Positions 32,499 through 42,122 of a DNA stretch of 46,173 nt are shown here, one piece after another. Each line of letters begins with the position of its first letter. The first letter of the stretch is position 1. Where the stretch lies: assembly GCA_013153035.1 (NCBI GenBank), contig JAADFF010000002.1, positions 1 through 46,173 of the forward strand. Reading direction: 5' to 3'. A program made the position numbers and the translations under genes. Below the pieces are notes generated by a model, which had not been told where the DNA came from, ran no database searches, and was given only the letters and a program-made list of their open reading frames with translations. The DNA comes from Dictyoglomota bacterium (GTDB lineage: Bacteria; Coprothermobacterota; Coprothermobacteria; Coprothermobacterales; JAADFF01).

Positions 32499-33963
32499 TA
32501 AGATATTAGAGTATCTCATATTTGAGCTTGATGGACTTGGTGAGTCTACATATGAGGTAGACGACCCTATTGGTGATGACTTCTCCGTGGATGTGCCACA
32601 GGAGCTTGTCAGAGATGACCTACCATTTCCCGATGTGCCTGAGGTGGAAGTTGTCAGACACTATACAAGACTATCTCAGCTTAACTTCTCTGTTGATACG
32701 GGCTTTTATCCGCTGGGTTCTTGTACTATGAAGTATAATCCTAAGATTCATGAGCATGTGGCATCTGATGCAAGGTTTGCCATGCTTCATCCGTATCAAC
32801 CTGATGAGGATGTTCAAGGTGCCCTGGCTGTAATGTATCACCTATCAGAGCTTCTTCAAGAGATTACAGGCATGGATGCCATTTCACTTCATCCTGCAGC
32901 TGGTGCCCATGGTGAGCTGACAGGTACATTTATTGCCCGTGCTTATTTCAGACAGAAAGGTGAGACGGGGAGACATATTGCCATTATTCCCGACAGTGCA
33001 CACGGCACAAACCCGGCATCTGCGGCAATGGCAGGCTTTGATGTTATAGAGGTCAAGTCCAATGAAAAGGGTCAGGTTGATATGGATGCCCTTCGTGAGA
33101 TTGTTGATAAGTATGGTGATGAGATAGCTATTATTATGCTCACAAACCCCAACACATTGGGTGTATTTGAAGAGAATATTTTAGAGATTGCAGAGCTTAT
33201 TCACGGTGTGGGAGGCCTTCTTTACTACGATGGTGCCAACCTCAATGGTATTCTTGGTATGGCAAGACCTGGTGATATGGGCTTTGACATCGTGCACCTA
33301 AATCTTCATAAGACATTCTCTGCACCACACGGTGGAGGTGGACCCGGTAGTGGTCCTATTGGTGTGAAAGAGCACCTAAAAGATTTTCTGCCTGTGCCTA
33401 CTGTGGTATATGATGAAGAGAGTGGTATGTTCAGACTGAATTACGACATACCACATAGCATTGGTAGAATGAGGATGTTCCATGCCAATTTCTTAGTACT
33501 TCTTAAGGCTTATATGTATATAATATCTTTAGGCGGTGAAGGCCTCAGACAAGTGGGAAGATTGGCAGTACTCAATGCCAATTATTTGGCAGCCAAAGTT
33601 AAGAAGTATTTCCCAATACCATATGGAGAGCTATATAAACATGAGTTTGTTGCTACTGGTAAGGTATTGAAAGAGCAGGGCGTGAAGACACTAGATATTG
33701 CTAAGAGACTTATCGACTTTGGCGTGCATCCGCCAACAATTTATTTCCCACTAATTGTTTCTGAGGCACTTATGATTGAGCCTACGGAGACCGAGGTTAA
33801 ATATAATCTAGACATGTATGCGGCAGCACTGGAAACAATATATAAAGAGGCACATGAAAATCCTGATATATTACATAGTGCTCCCAACAATGCACCTATA
33901 GGTAGGCTTGATGATGTGAAGGCCGTCAAACAACTTAAAGTTGTATACACAGAGGAAGAGTAA
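32491..33963 (+). CDS. gcvPB: Glycine dehydrogenase (decarboxylating) subunit 2
   Basis: A 490-residue PLP-dependent subunit. The PLP-binding Lys274 is in HLNLHKTFSAPHGGGG. PLGSCTMKYNPKI, DSAHGTNPASA and YYDGANLN are further conserved blocks. With GcvPA it decarboxylates glycine and loads the aminomethyl group onto GcvH. Full length; coupled to gcvPA by an 8-nt overlap. Confidence 0.96.
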   Translation: MADKILEYLIFELDGLGESTYEVDDPIGDDFSVDVPQELVRDDLPFPDVPEVEVVRHYTRLSQLNFSVDTGFYPLGSCTMKYNPKIHEHVASDARFAMLHPYQPDEDVQGALAVMYHLSELLQEITGMDAISLHPAAGAHGELTGTFIARAYFRQKGETGRHIAIIPDSAHGTNPASAAMAGFDVIEVKSNEKGQVDMDALREIVDKYGDEIAIIMLTNPNTLGVFEENILEIAELIHGVGGLLYYDGANLNGILGMARPGDMGFDIVHLNLHKTFSAPHGGGGPGSGPIGVKEHLKDFLPVPTVVYDEESGMFRLNYDIPHSIGRMRMFHANFLVLLKAYMYIISLGGEGLRQVGRLAVLNANYLAAKVKKYFPIPYGELYKHEFVATGKVLKEQGVKTLDIAKRLIDFGVHPPTIYFPLIVSEALMIEPTETEVKYNLDMYAAALETIYKEAHENPDILHSAPNNAPIGRLDDVKAVKQLKVVYTEEE

Positions 33964-33978
33964 AGTAGGGAGGGATTA

Positions 33979-35535
33979 ATGTTGGATGAAATGAAGAAGC
34001 GTCTTGCTATGTATCTAAAGACGAACTATAAATACAACGATCTAAGGAAACTAGGTAAAGATATTGGTGTGTCTAAGCTGGGTAGCCTTACGAAGGCAGA
34101 AATGTCTGAAAAAATAGCCACATATATACTGGAAAATACAGAAGAGGCCTTGAAGGCTTTAAGAGAAAATGGCTATGAGGAGATTGCTTCTTTTACAGAG
34201 AAACTGTTAAAGGAGGCTGGGGTTGGTGAAGTTGCCCAGCCTCCTGTTTCTGAGGAAGAGGAGATAGAGGAATCACCGGAAGAGCCAAAGGAAGAGAAAA
34301 AGGAATCTAAGGTTAAAACTGAAAAATCTTCAGAAAAAAAATCGGATAAGAAAAGTTCGCATGTGGAAGTAAAAGACCGTACATTTGAAGAGAAGGGTAT
34401 TCTTGTACTAAAAAAGGGTAAGGATAATAGGGGACAGCAAAAGGAGCAATGGTTTTTAAAGGTCGTTAAGGGAACTCCACCACGATGGATGGATGTATAT
34501 GTGTCTCCTAAACAGGTAGCAAGGTTTAACCTGCGTCCTGGTGATGAGATTGAAGGTCTTATGAGGGATCCACATCCAGGTGAGAATTATCATTCCCTTC
34601 TTCAGATACACAAGATTAACCGTATACCTGTGGAAGAGTTTGATAAGAAATACAAAAAAAGACCCGAATTTGAAGATTTAACCCCGATTTTCCCAGAGGA
34701 GCGTTTTAATCTCTATTTGGGACCAAAGGTGCTGACAACTCGTATTATTGACCTGTTTTCACCTATAGGTAAGGGGCAGCGTGGTCTTATTGTTGCACCT
34801 CCTAAAGCTGGAAAGACTACTATTATCAAAGACATTGCAAGGGCTATTACCCAGAATCATCCTGAGGTAGAGGTTATTATTCTCCTTATCGATGAAAGAC
34901 CTGAAGAGGTTACCTATATGAGGGACAATGTGCCCAAGGCTAAAGTTATTGCCTCTACATTTGACCTTGAGCCCACATATCATGAGCAGGTAGCGGATAT
35001 TGTGTTGAACTATGCTAAGAGGCAAGCAGAAATTGGTCGAGATGTCCTTATATTACTTGATGGTATTACCCGTATGACAAGGGCATACAACCTTAACCTA
35101 CCAGCTTCTGGTAGAACCCTATCCGGTGGTCTTGATCCCGCAGCTTTTATGGGGCCAAAGCGTTTCTTTGGTGCAGCTCGAAACTTTAGAGAGGGAGGTA
35201 GTCTTACAATACTTGCTACTGCCCTTGTCGAAACAGGTAGTCGTATGGACGAAGTTATCTTCGAAGAGTTTAAAGGTACAGGTAATATGGAGCTGGTTCT
35301 TGATAGAAAGCTTGCTGAAAGACGTATATATCCGGCTATTGATGTACACCGCAGTGGAACAAGACATGAGGAAAAACTCTACAGTGAAGATGAGCGGAAA
35401 GCCGTCTGGTATCTGAGGCGTATCCTTAGTGAAAGGGATAACATGGCTGCACTTCAGGAGCTTATCAACTATCTTAAGGAGACTGATACCAACGAGGAGT
35501 TTCTCAATCTTATGATGAAAACGCTTAAAGGGTGA
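33979..35535 (+). CDS. rho: Transcription termination factor Rho
   Basis: A 518-residue hexameric RNA helicase. An N-terminal helical region is followed by a Glu/Lys-rich insert (about 90-135), then the RNA-binding CSD ([23 protein letters not shown]) and the ATPase core with VAPPKAGKT (272-280), [10 protein letters not shown], and the Q and R loops ([21 protein letters not shown]). The charged insert lengthens it relative to the 419-residue E. coli protein, as in many Rho proteins outside proteobacteria. An 11-bp inverted repeat lies within the insert-coding region. GGGAGGG precedes the ATG. Confidence 0.96.
   Translation: MLDEMKKRLAMYLKTNYKYNDLRKLGKDIGVSKLGSLTKAEMSEKIATYILENTEEALKALRENGYEEIASFTEKLLKEAGVGEVAQPPVSEEEEIEESPEEPKEEKKESKVKTEKSSEKKSDKKSSHVEVKDRTFEEKGILVLKKGKDNRGQQKEQWFLKVVKGTPPRWMDVYVSPKQVARFNLRPGDEIEGLMRDPHPGENYHSLLQIHKINRIPVEEFDKKYKKRPEFEDLTPIFPEERFNLYLGPKVLTTRIIDLFSPIGKGQRGLIVAPPKAGKTTIIKDIARAITQNHPEVEVIILLIDERPEEVTYMRDNVPKAKVIASTFDLEPTYHEQVADIVLNYAKRQAEIGRDVLILLDGITRMTRAYNLNLPASGRTLSGGLDPAAFMGPKRFFGAARNFREGGSLTILATALVETGSRMDEVIFEEFKGTGNMELVLDRKLAERRIYPAIDVHRSGTRHEEKLYSEDERKAVWYLRRILSERDNMAALQELINYLKETDTNEEFLNLMMKTLKG
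34211..34245 (+). repeat. 11-bp inverted repeat within rho
   Basis: AGGAGGCTGGG (34211-34221) is exactly complementary to CCCAGCCTCCT (34235-34245) across a 13-nt loop. Only GTTT follows, so a Rho-independent terminator is unlikely. It lies about 230 nt into rho. Confidence 0.6.
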
Positions 35536-35540
35536 TGCCT

Positions 35541-36269
35541 GTGATTCAGGTCAAACTTCTTGCGTATACGCCGAATCCTGATGCTGTTGTTTACTATGCA
35601 ACAAAACTAACCTATACTACCGATGAGCCGCTGAATATGTGGGATGATATATTAGCTCACAAAGATGAGCCAAAATATAGGCGGCGTATGAAAAAGCTTA
35701 TACACACTGTGCTAAAAAGAGGCCATCATAGTGTTCTTGAGCATGCAAACTTTACCTTCATTGTTGATGGGTGCAGCAGGGTATGCACCCATCAACTTGT
35801 AAGACACAGGATTGCCTCATACAGTCAACGGTCTCATAGATATACAGAGATAAATGACGAGGCTTTTCAAGTGCCAACTACTATTGCAGACAATGAAGAG
35901 GCCATAGCCCTTTATCGGGAACATATTGGTAAGTCTGTGGAGCTTTATCACAAATTGCTTGATCTAGGTATACCCAGGGAAGATGCCCGTTTTCTTATTC
36001 CGCAGGCTGTGACGTCACCGATTATGGTGACTATGAATGCCAGAGAACTCATACACTTCTTTGGCCTGAGACTGTGCACCCATGCACAATGGGAGATAAG
36101 ACAGGCTGCTGCACTTATGCTAAACGAGGTGAAAAAAGTTGCTCCTATAATATTTGATGGTGTTGGACCAAGATGTGTTATGCTTGGATACTGTCCTGAA
36201 GGTGATGATGATTGCTACATGAATATCGTTATAAAACAGAAAGGGAGAGGTGAAGGTAGTGCTTCCTGA
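35541..36269 (+). CDS. thyX: Flavin-dependent thymidylate synthase ThyX
   Basis: About 242 residues. The ThyX signature [11 protein letters not shown] (RHR, seven residues, Ser) is present, with LEHANFTF before it and [22 protein letters not shown] after it, including the substrate-binding arginines. The enzyme makes dTMP using methylene-THF and FADH2, leaving THF rather than DHF. GTG 35541 is favoured because AAAGGG (35527-35532) lies 8 nt upstream; ATG 35535 is the alternative. A 13-bp hairpin is present inside the gene. It overlaps prfA by 20 nt. Confidence 0.95.
   Translation: MIQVKLLAYTPNPDAVVYYATKLTYTTDEPLNMWDDILAHKDEPKYRRRMKKLIHTVLKRGHHSVLEHANFTFIVDGCSRVCTHQLVRHRIASYSQRSHRYTEINDEAFQVPTTIADNEEAIALYREHIGKSVELYHKLLDLGIPREDARFLIPQAVTSPIMVTMNARELIHFFGLRLCTHAQWEIRQAAALMLNEVKKVAPIIFDGVGPRCVMLGYCPEGDDDCYMNIVIKQKGRGEGSAS
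35763..35796 (+). repeat. 13-bp perfect inverted repeat within thyX
   Basis: GTTGATGGGTGCA (35763-35775) is exactly complementary to TGCACCCATCAAC (35784-35796) across an 8-nt loop. It ends just before the RHR-motif codons. TTGT follows, with no T run. Confidence 0.75.
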
Positions 36270-37350
36270 AGAGATTCTTATAAAAAAGTGCAAAGAGCTT
36301 GTAAAAGAATATGAGGATATAGAGCATCAACTCAGCGATCCTTCTATCTATTCTAATCAGAATAAGATGGTGGAGTTGTCTCGTAAGAGAAAAGCGCTTC
36401 AGAAGGTTGTGCCTACTGCCAAGAGGTATCTTGAGCTGATAGGGCGTAGAGAAGAAGCTAGGCAGATATTAGAGGAAGAAACCGATGATGATATGTTAGA
36501 GCTTGCCAAAGATGAACTCAAAGAAGTGGAAAAACAGCTTGAAGAGATGGAAGAGAAACTTCCTGATGTGTTAGTGCCCCCTGATCCTGACGATGAACGC
36601 AATGTTATTATGGAAATTCGTGCCGGTGTAGGTGGTGAAGAAGCGGCTTTGTTTGCTGGAGATCTTTTTCGGATGTATTCTCGTTATGCTGAACGCAAAG
36701 GTTGGACTGTAGATGTACTATCTGTCAATGAGACGGACCTTGGTGGTATTAAAGAGATTACATTTGAGGTGAAGGGTGAGGGGGTATATTCCCATTTGAA
36801 GTATGAGGGAGGAGTACATAGGGTACAAAGGGTACCAGTGACAGAGTCTGGAGGTAGGATACACACTTCTGCTGCTTCTGTTGTTGTTATGAAAGAACCT
36901 GATGAGGTCGAGATTGATATTAGACCTGAGGATATAGAGATGGAAACATTCCGCTCTGGTGGTAAAGGTGGACAGCACCAGAACAAGCGCGAGAGTGGTG
37001 TGAGACTGATTCACAAACCTACAGGAATCACTGTTGTTGCAACGACAGAGAGGTCACAACATCAGAATAGGGCAAAGGCTATGAAGATTTTAAAGGCAAG
37101 GGTTTACCAGATGATGCAGCAGCAACAGGAGCAGGAAGTTTCTGCACTCCGCCGCTCTTTGGTAGGTAGTGGTGATAGAAGTGAGAAGATCCGCACATAT
37201 AATTTTCCACAAAGTCGTGTGACAGATCATCGTATTGGACTGACACTGTACAATTTGGATGCTATACTTGATGGCGATCTTGATGAGCTGGTACAGGCAC
37301 TAAGGGTTGCTGAAACAAAGGATAAACTACAAAGTATATCTCAGAGTTGA
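36250..37350 (+). CDS. prfA: Peptide chain release factor 1
   Basis: A 366-residue class I release factor. The codon-recognition tripeptide is PVT (196-198), of the PxT type of RF1, which reads UAA and UAG. The catalytic GGQ is at 240-242 within [18 protein letters not shown]. There is no frameshift as in RF2. The start is GTG 36250 or GTG 36259. It overlaps thyX, and prmC begins at its stop codon. The Gln of GGQ is the expected methylation target of PrmC. Confidence 0.95.
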   Translation: MKVVLPEEILIKKCKELVKEYEDIEHQLSDPSIYSNQNKMVELSRKRKALQKVVPTAKRYLELIGRREEARQILEEETDDDMLELAKDELKEVEKQLEEMEEKLPDVLVPPDPDDERNVIMEIRAGVGGEEAALFAGDLFRMYSRYAERKGWTVDVLSVNETDLGGIKEITFEVKGEGVYSHLKYEGGVHRVQRVPVTESGGRIHTSAASVVVMKEPDEVEIDIRPEDIEMETFRSGGKGGQHQNKRESGVRLIHKPTGITVVATTERSQHQNRAKAMKILKARVYQMMQQQQEQEVSALRRSLVGSGDRSEKIRTYNFPQSRVTDHRIGLTLYNLDAILDGDLDELVQALRVAETKDKLQSISQS

Positions 37351-38162
37351 TGGATGTTTTCTCTGCACGTAGAGTTATCAAAGAAGCCCTCTTACAGGTT
37401 TACGGAACCAGTTATGAACACGATGTGTGCTTTGTTTTGAAATATTGCTTTGGCCTTTCTTCTTGTTGGGATACTACTGCCAATGTAGATGATCTTTGGC
37501 TTTACCGTGTAGCAGATGATATAAAGAAAAGCATCCCCATACAGTATATATGTGGCGTTGAAGAGTTCAGAGGAAAACCATTTTTTGTCTTTCCCGATGT
37601 GTTTATTCCAAGAGAAGAAACAGAGGACCTTGTTGACATTGCTCTCGAAGCCATTCCTGAAGATGCTCATGTTTTAGAGGTTGGTGTTGGCACAGGTGTT
37701 ATTGGTGTATCTATTCTCATGGGTAGACAAGATATAAATGTTATTGGTATCGACATTAACCCTTTGGCTGTTGTCAATACGTTTGTCAATGCCAGAAAAT
37801 TTGATGTTGTTAGTCGGCTGCAACTTTATCATGCCGATGTATTCTCTTTTCTTGAGAATTATTTACCTGTGAACTTCATTGTCTCGAACCCGCCGTATTT
37901 GCCAGATGGCGATAGATTTACGGTTGATAATCTTGTAAATAAAGAACCGGAGGCAGCACTTTATGGTGGTAATAATGGAGTGGATTTTATTCATTGCCTG
38001 CTAAATAAACTTGTTGATATGCATTTTCACGGAGGTTTCCTCTTTGAATTTGACGATACGACCAGGGACTCTTTAGAAAAGCATGAGATTTTCACCATCT
38101 CAAGGGTAAAATATTATAGAGATAGATTTGGGAAGGAGAGGTTTGCTCTCGTATGGCTCTAA
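37350..38162 (+). CDS. prmC: Release factor glutamine methyltransferase PrmC
   Basis: A 270-residue SAM-dependent enzyme that methylates the GGQ glutamine of release factors. The small N-terminal helical domain is followed by IPIQYICGVEEFRGKPF and the SAM-binding motif LEVGVGTGVIGVS. The NPPY catalytic motif occurs in IVSNPPYLPDGD. The N-terminal 60 residues are divergent. ATG 37350 overlaps the prfA stop by 1 nt; its end overlaps the PP2C gene by 10 nt. Confidence 0.93.
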   Translation: MDVFSARRVIKEALLQVYGTSYEHDVCFVLKYCFGLSSCWDTTANVDDLWLYRVADDIKKSIPIQYICGVEEFRGKPFFVFPDVFIPREETEDLVDIALEAIPEDAHVLEVGVGTGVIGVSILMGRQDINVIGIDINPLAVVNTFVNARKFDVVSRLQLYHADVFSFLENYLPVNFIVSNPPYLPDGDRFTVDNLVNKEPEAALYGGNNGVDFIHCLLNKLVDMHFHGGFLFEFDDTTRDSLEKHEIFTISRVKYYRDRFGKERFALVWL

Positions 38163-38875
38163 TTATATCGGTTGCGGAAATGGGAAAAGTTAGGAACAAC
38201 ATGGAAGATTATGTGTATCCTGCTCCGGGTACACATATGACAGTTTCTCCACCATTTGCTGCTATTGTTGCCGATGGTGTTGCTGGTAGTCCATATGGCG
38301 AGAGGGCCTCTCAAGCTGCTGTAGAGATAGCTATGGCCTATTTTAAAGATATGATTGATAGGGGGGTATCACCCAGTCTTCAACTGATAAGGTCTATATT
38401 TGATAAAGTTCAGGAGGCACTAATCTTTTTACAAGAAGCGGATCCCTCTATGCGTGGGGCTTCTACCACAATGAGTATGGCCATTTTTGATGAGAGCAAT
38501 GTTTATATAGGGTATGCCGGTGATTCTCCTATTTTTCTTATTAGGGGGCCTCGTATTAGACGTCTTGATGAGCCCCATATTGTAGGTACATGGGTATATT
38601 CTGAGGGTAGTTTAGTACTTAATACTACTCTTGTTAACTGTATGGGAGGTTATCCCGGTATATATACAGGACCGGGGGAGTATGAATGTCCTTTACAAAA
38701 GGGAGATATCATCTTTTTAGCATCTGATGGGGTAACACTTCATGTATCTCCTGAAGAGATTAGAGATGCATTCTTAGACAAAACTCCTCGGGAAGCAGCA
38801 CAGTATATTAAACAGCTTGTTTACGAAAGAGGAGCTTTCGATAACTTTAGTTTTGTGGTGGTTGTATGGGAGTAA
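38153..38875 (+). CDS. PP2C-family serine/threonine phosphatase
   Basis: A 240-residue PPM phosphatase similar to Stp/PrpC. Metal and catalytic motifs are complete: NNMEDY (E18, D19), VADGVAG (D41-G42), STTMSMAIF with YAGDS (123-125), LASDG (191-193) and FDNFSF (D230-N231). There are no membrane segments. It overlaps both prmC and the kinase gene by 10 nt, so kinase and phosphatase should be made together and act as an opposing pair. In many bacteria such pairs act on translation factors or cell-envelope proteins. Confidence 0.92.
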   Translation: MALIISVAEMGKVRNNMEDYVYPAPGTHMTVSPPFAAIVADGVAGSPYGERASQAAVEIAMAYFKDMIDRGVSPSLQLIRSIFDKVQEALIFLQEADPSMRGASTTMSMAIFDESNVYIGYAGDSPIFLIRGPRIRRLDEPHIVGTWVYSEGSLVLNTTLVNCMGGYPGIYTGPGEYECPLQKGDIIFLASDGVTLHVSPEEIRDAFLDKTPREAAQYIKQLVYERGAFDNFSFVVVVWE

Positions 38876-40926
38876 GGTATGCAAAGATAGGAGACAGAAT
38901 ACAGGGTAGGGATACCGTTTACCTCGTTGTCGATTTTATTGGCGAGGGCGGTATGGCGCAGGTGTTTAAAGCTGTTGAGACCGATTCTGGTCTAAATGTT
39001 GCTGTGAAGATAATGAAGCGTGAAAACTATGAAAGTGCCGATACCTATCGTAGGGAGTTTGTAGTTCTTAGGGGGCTTATGCATCCTTATATTGTGAAAC
39101 TATACGATTTTATTGATACTCCTGAGTATGTATATGTTGTTATGGAATATTTGCCCGGCGGTTCTCTTAAGGAGCGTATAAATTCCGATGACCGCATGAA
39201 ACTTATCGAAGATATTATTAAGGTAGCACTTGCTATAGATTTTGCACATGCCAATGGCGTAATACATAGGGATATAAAGCCTGCCAATGTCTTGTATGAT
39301 GAGTTTAATGAACCCCGTATTACAGACTTTGGTATAGCTATAAATATGTTCTCTCATACTGTAAAGGGTAGATATGCAGGTACTCCCGCATATATGGCGC
39401 CGGAGCAGATCAAAGGCGAACCTCTCGATCCGCGCACCGATATATACCAGCTTGGACTTATGCTTTATGAGGTTATGACAGGGCATCTACCGTTTGAACC
39501 TGATAATTCTAAAGAGTTTATGGATTGGATAGACAAGGGGCTGACCAGAGAGCCATCGCTATATGAAAAAGCCGTTCCCAGTGCTTTTGATGAGGTATTT
39601 ATTAAATCATTGTCCTCAACAAGGGAAAATAGATATAAAAGAGCCCTCGATTTCGCTGTTGAGGTAGTCAATGCAGCGAAGAGGAGTGGATTTGCCGTTT
39701 CTCCAGAGGTTGAGGCTCTGTTTAGTGATGTTATGGCGAGGGCTGTTATTAATGTTGAACCTGAGGAAAGTGCTGTATATATAGATGATGAGTTTGTTGG
39801 AGTAGCACCAGTTATAGTGGACCGTATTTTCCCCGGCAGCAAGCATATGAAAGTTAAGAGGCCATTGTTTGAGACGATTAACACCTATGTATGGATGGAA
39901 CCAGGGGAAACTTCATACTTTGACTTTGAGATGGAACCCTCTGGAAAGGGAAAGGTTGGGCCTATAAGGCTTGTGAAACCGGTGTTTGATGCGTACACAT
40001 CGGTATATGGAACTTATATACTCAGTAAGGGATTGCTTGCACGTATAGATATCGATGGTATTCCTAAGATATTTGATGAGGTAGCTGTTCCCGTTTCTAA
40101 AGGGGGACAGCTGTATAGATTGGGTGATGTGTTGGCTATATTATCTTCTGATGAGCTATTGTTTCTTGATATGCCACGCTTTCAGTTATATCATACGGGT
40201 ATCTATATTAAAGACCTAACAAGAATTGTTGAGGGAGGAGAACATTCTCTTGCCATATTAACACCTCGAAAGGTATTTTGGCTCCAAAACGGGGGAGAGG
40301 TGAGACATTTCAAGGGACATTTCGAAAATGTGGCTCCTGGTAATAATGTTATAGCCCTCTATAATGGTGAATATATCTCTATTATGACTCCATTTGAAGA
40401 ACGAGCCCGTATAAAAACGGAGACATGGGTGAGGGGAATATACATTTTAGATAAGATAGGTGTTCTTATGATTGACTATGTTAATCATCTATCGTTTGTA
40501 GATTTTGATGGAAAATTGCTTGGTGAAATTATTAGCCCATTTAAGTATCCTATTGAAAAAGTGCGTCGAACTCGTGGTGATGCTTATCTTATCACGACAA
40601 AGAATAAAGTGGCTTTGCTTATGTACGATGGTACGGAATTCCGATTTGCTGGAGAACCTGCTCAACTACCGTCTGGTACGTATACAGTTATTTTGTCTAT
40701 GTATGTTCCTGTAGGACCTGTTATTGTCAGGCGAAATAGGTATATCTCTGTTTTAGATATTATGGGAACGACCAGGTATATGTACGACATTGGTAGAGTA
40801 CCTGGTGGATTTACCACTTGGGTTAAAGGGGTTAGGGCCTCTGGTCCCTATTTGACTGTTACACTCACAAATGAATCGGTATTTGTTTACAATGTCTTGT
40901 CTTGGCAATCATTTTGGAACGGCTAG
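38866..40926 (+). CDS. Ser/Thr protein kinase with PEGA and propeller-like domains
   Basis: A 686-residue Hanks-type kinase. The glycine loop is GEGGMAQVFKA, the ATP lysine is K48 (VAVKIM), the catalytic loop is HRDIKPAN (134-141, D136), then DFG (154-156) and APE in YMAPEQ. A PEGA domain covers about 293-358 (VEPEESAVYIDDEFVGVAP). About 320 beta-rich residues follow with repeated strand patterns, perhaps a propeller. No membrane helix is visible, so unlike PknB it appears cytosolic. It overlaps the PP2C gene by 10 nt and the convergent trmI by 4 nt. Confidence 0.9.
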   Translation: MGVRYAKIGDRIQGRDTVYLVVDFIGEGGMAQVFKAVETDSGLNVAVKIMKRENYESADTYRREFVVLRGLMHPYIVKLYDFIDTPEYVYVVMEYLPGGSLKERINSDDRMKLIEDIIKVALAIDFAHANGVIHRDIKPANVLYDEFNEPRITDFGIAINMFSHTVKGRYAGTPAYMAPEQIKGEPLDPRTDIYQLGLMLYEVMTGHLPFEPDNSKEFMDWIDKGLTREPSLYEKAVPSAFDEVFIKSLSSTRENRYKRALDFAVEVVNAAKRSGFAVSPEVEALFSDVMARAVINVEPEESAVYIDDEFVGVAPVIVDRIFPGSKHMKVKRPLFETINTYVWMEPGETSYFDFEMEPSGKGKVGPIRLVKPVFDAYTSVYGTYILSKGLLARIDIDGIPKIFDEVAVPVSKGGQLYRLGDVLAILSSDELLFLDMPRFQLYHTGIYIKDLTRIVEGGEHSLAILTPRKVFWLQNGGEVRHFKGHFENVAPGNNVIALYNGEYISIMTPFEERARIKTETWVRGIYILDKIGVLMIDYVNHLSFVDFDGKLLGEIISPFKYPIEKVRRTRGDAYLITTKNKVALLMYDGTEFRFAGEPAQLPSGTYTVILSMYVPVGPVIVRRNRYISVLDIMGTTRYMYDIGRVPGGFTTWVKGVRASGPYLTVTLTNESVFVYNVLSWQSFWNG

Positions 40927-41684
40927 GTGGATGGTAGATAGATAGCGTAAACAAGGAATGCTGTATGGGATACCATCCTCATTTCAGGATGGGCAATACC
41001 ACGTTCTCCATCAATTTCCCAGTTTCTAACAAGTATTTCCATAGTTGTGATGTTAACAAAATCATTTTCTGCGAGACTTGATACTGCTCTTGTTATTTGG
41101 GGAATATTAGGGAGATAAAGAACTATTCTCCCTGATGGCTTTAGAGCATCTTTTATATAAGGTATGACAACCCAAGGGGTTGGTAGATCAAGGACGATGG
41201 CATCGTAAAATGATTTTTCTGGGACTTCTTCTACTTTGCCTATACGCCACTCTACAGGTATCTCTTCTTTCCAACCTTCTACATTTTTTATGGCCTGTGC
41301 TTGATGTTCCGGTCTGACATCATAAGATACTACAAGTCCTGATGGGGCAACTGCTCTGCCTAAGAAGAGCGTAAGACTACCTGAACCACTGCCAGCCTCA
41401 AGTACTCTATCACCATCTTTTAAATCAAGCAAACTGACAATGCGAGAGCTTTCTTTGGGATATACAATCTGGGCTCTTCTTGGCATCTTAAGAACATAAT
41501 CTTCTAGTGAAGGTTCCATTACAACAAACTTGGCACCTTTGGATGAAACAATATGTGTTTTGCCGGCAAGGATTTCATCATGTAAAATGGTGCCATGATG
41601 AAAATGACTTTTGCCTCCTGGAATGACATTAATGAGAAATCGTCTTCCTTTCCTATCTATCAGTAGTTTTAGATTTCTTTTCAA
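40923..41684 (-). CDS. trmI: tRNA (adenine-58-N1)-methyltransferase
   Basis: A 253-residue protein. An N-terminal beta domain (FHHGTILHDEILAG) is followed by a Rossmann methyltransferase with LEAGSGSGSLTLFLGRAV and LDLPTPW, the motifs of the TrmI family, which makes m1A58 in the T loop and is frequent in thermophiles. It contains YPKESSRIVSLLDLKDGDRVLE. The start is TTG 41684, behind AGAGGT; it overlaps the upstream gene by 32 nt. Its stop overlaps the kinase gene on the other strand. Confidence 0.92.
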   Translation of the reverse strand: MKRNLKLLIDRKGRRFLINVIPGGKSHFHHGTILHDEILAGKTHIVSSKGAKFVVMEPSLEDYVLKMPRRAQIVYPKESSRIVSLLDLKDGDRVLEAGSGSGSLTLFLGRAVAPSGLVVSYDVRPEHQAQAIKNVEGWKEEIPVEWRIGKVEEVPEKSFYDAIVLDLPTPWVVIPYIKDALKPSGRIVLYLPNIPQITRAVSSLAENDFVNITTMEILVRNWEIDGERGIAHPEMRMVSHTAFLVYAIYLPST

Positions 41685-42063
41685 GTTTTTTTACCTCTCT
41701 TCCTTCCTTAATACTCTGATGTGTTAAGAATAATCCCCATAGTGTAGCAAATACAAGTCCCCAGGTAGAGCGAAATAGTAGTGCTAAGCCTGCAAATAAC
41801 ATAAAGGTACCTAAATATATAGGGTGAGAATGTTCTGTGTAAATACCTTCTTTAAGCACCGTATCTCTGTTCTTTTTCATGAGTATCCAGTTTTCTGTAG
41901 CCCTTCCCAAGACAAAACCTGCATAAAATATAATGGAAACACTCATGAGCCTGAGTCCAAGTGTGTCTTGTATCGGTAGTTTCCCTGCTCCAATAACAAT
42001 ACTCAGTGCAGCGGCGGTAAACAATGCCAGTTGGACGATATTTGGTAACTTTCTTTTACCCAT
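41653..42063 (-). CDS. Isoprenylcysteine carboxyl methyltransferase-like membrane protein
   Basis: A 136-residue protein with about four hydrophobic segments. GIYTEHSHPIYLGTFMLFAG matches the SAM-binding His-Pro motif of the ICMT/PEMT family, which methylates lipids or carboxyl groups in membranes. The protein is short compared with 180-200 residues in many relatives. ATG 42063 is assumed; a promoter -10 box lies only about 10 nt upstream, so the message would be nearly leaderless or the true start lies further in. A longer frame to 42336 runs antisense to the DUF2225 gene. The substrate is unknown. Confidence 0.65.
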   Translation of the reverse strand: MGKRKLPNIVQLALFTAAALSIVIGAGKLPIQDTLGLRLMSVSIIFYAGFVLGRATENWILMKKNRDTVLKEGIYTEHSHPIYLGTFMLFAGLALLFRSTWGLVFATLWGLFLTHQSIKEGREVKKLEKKSKTTDR

Positions 42064-42072
42064 AGCCCTTAT

Positions 42073-42080
42073 ATTATAAT
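42073..42080. promoter_or_regulatory. Self-complementary divergent -10 element
   Basis: ATTATAAT (42073-42080) is palindromic and reads TATAAT on both strands: 42075-42080 for the DUF2225 gene and 42078-42073 for the ICMT-like gene. The -35 regions on both sides are weak, so the two promoters would share one -10 site and compete. Confidence 0.4.
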
Positions 42081-42122
42081 GGAAATGAAGAATATAAAAA
42101 ATTTCCTTGGGGGTTGGTGAAT

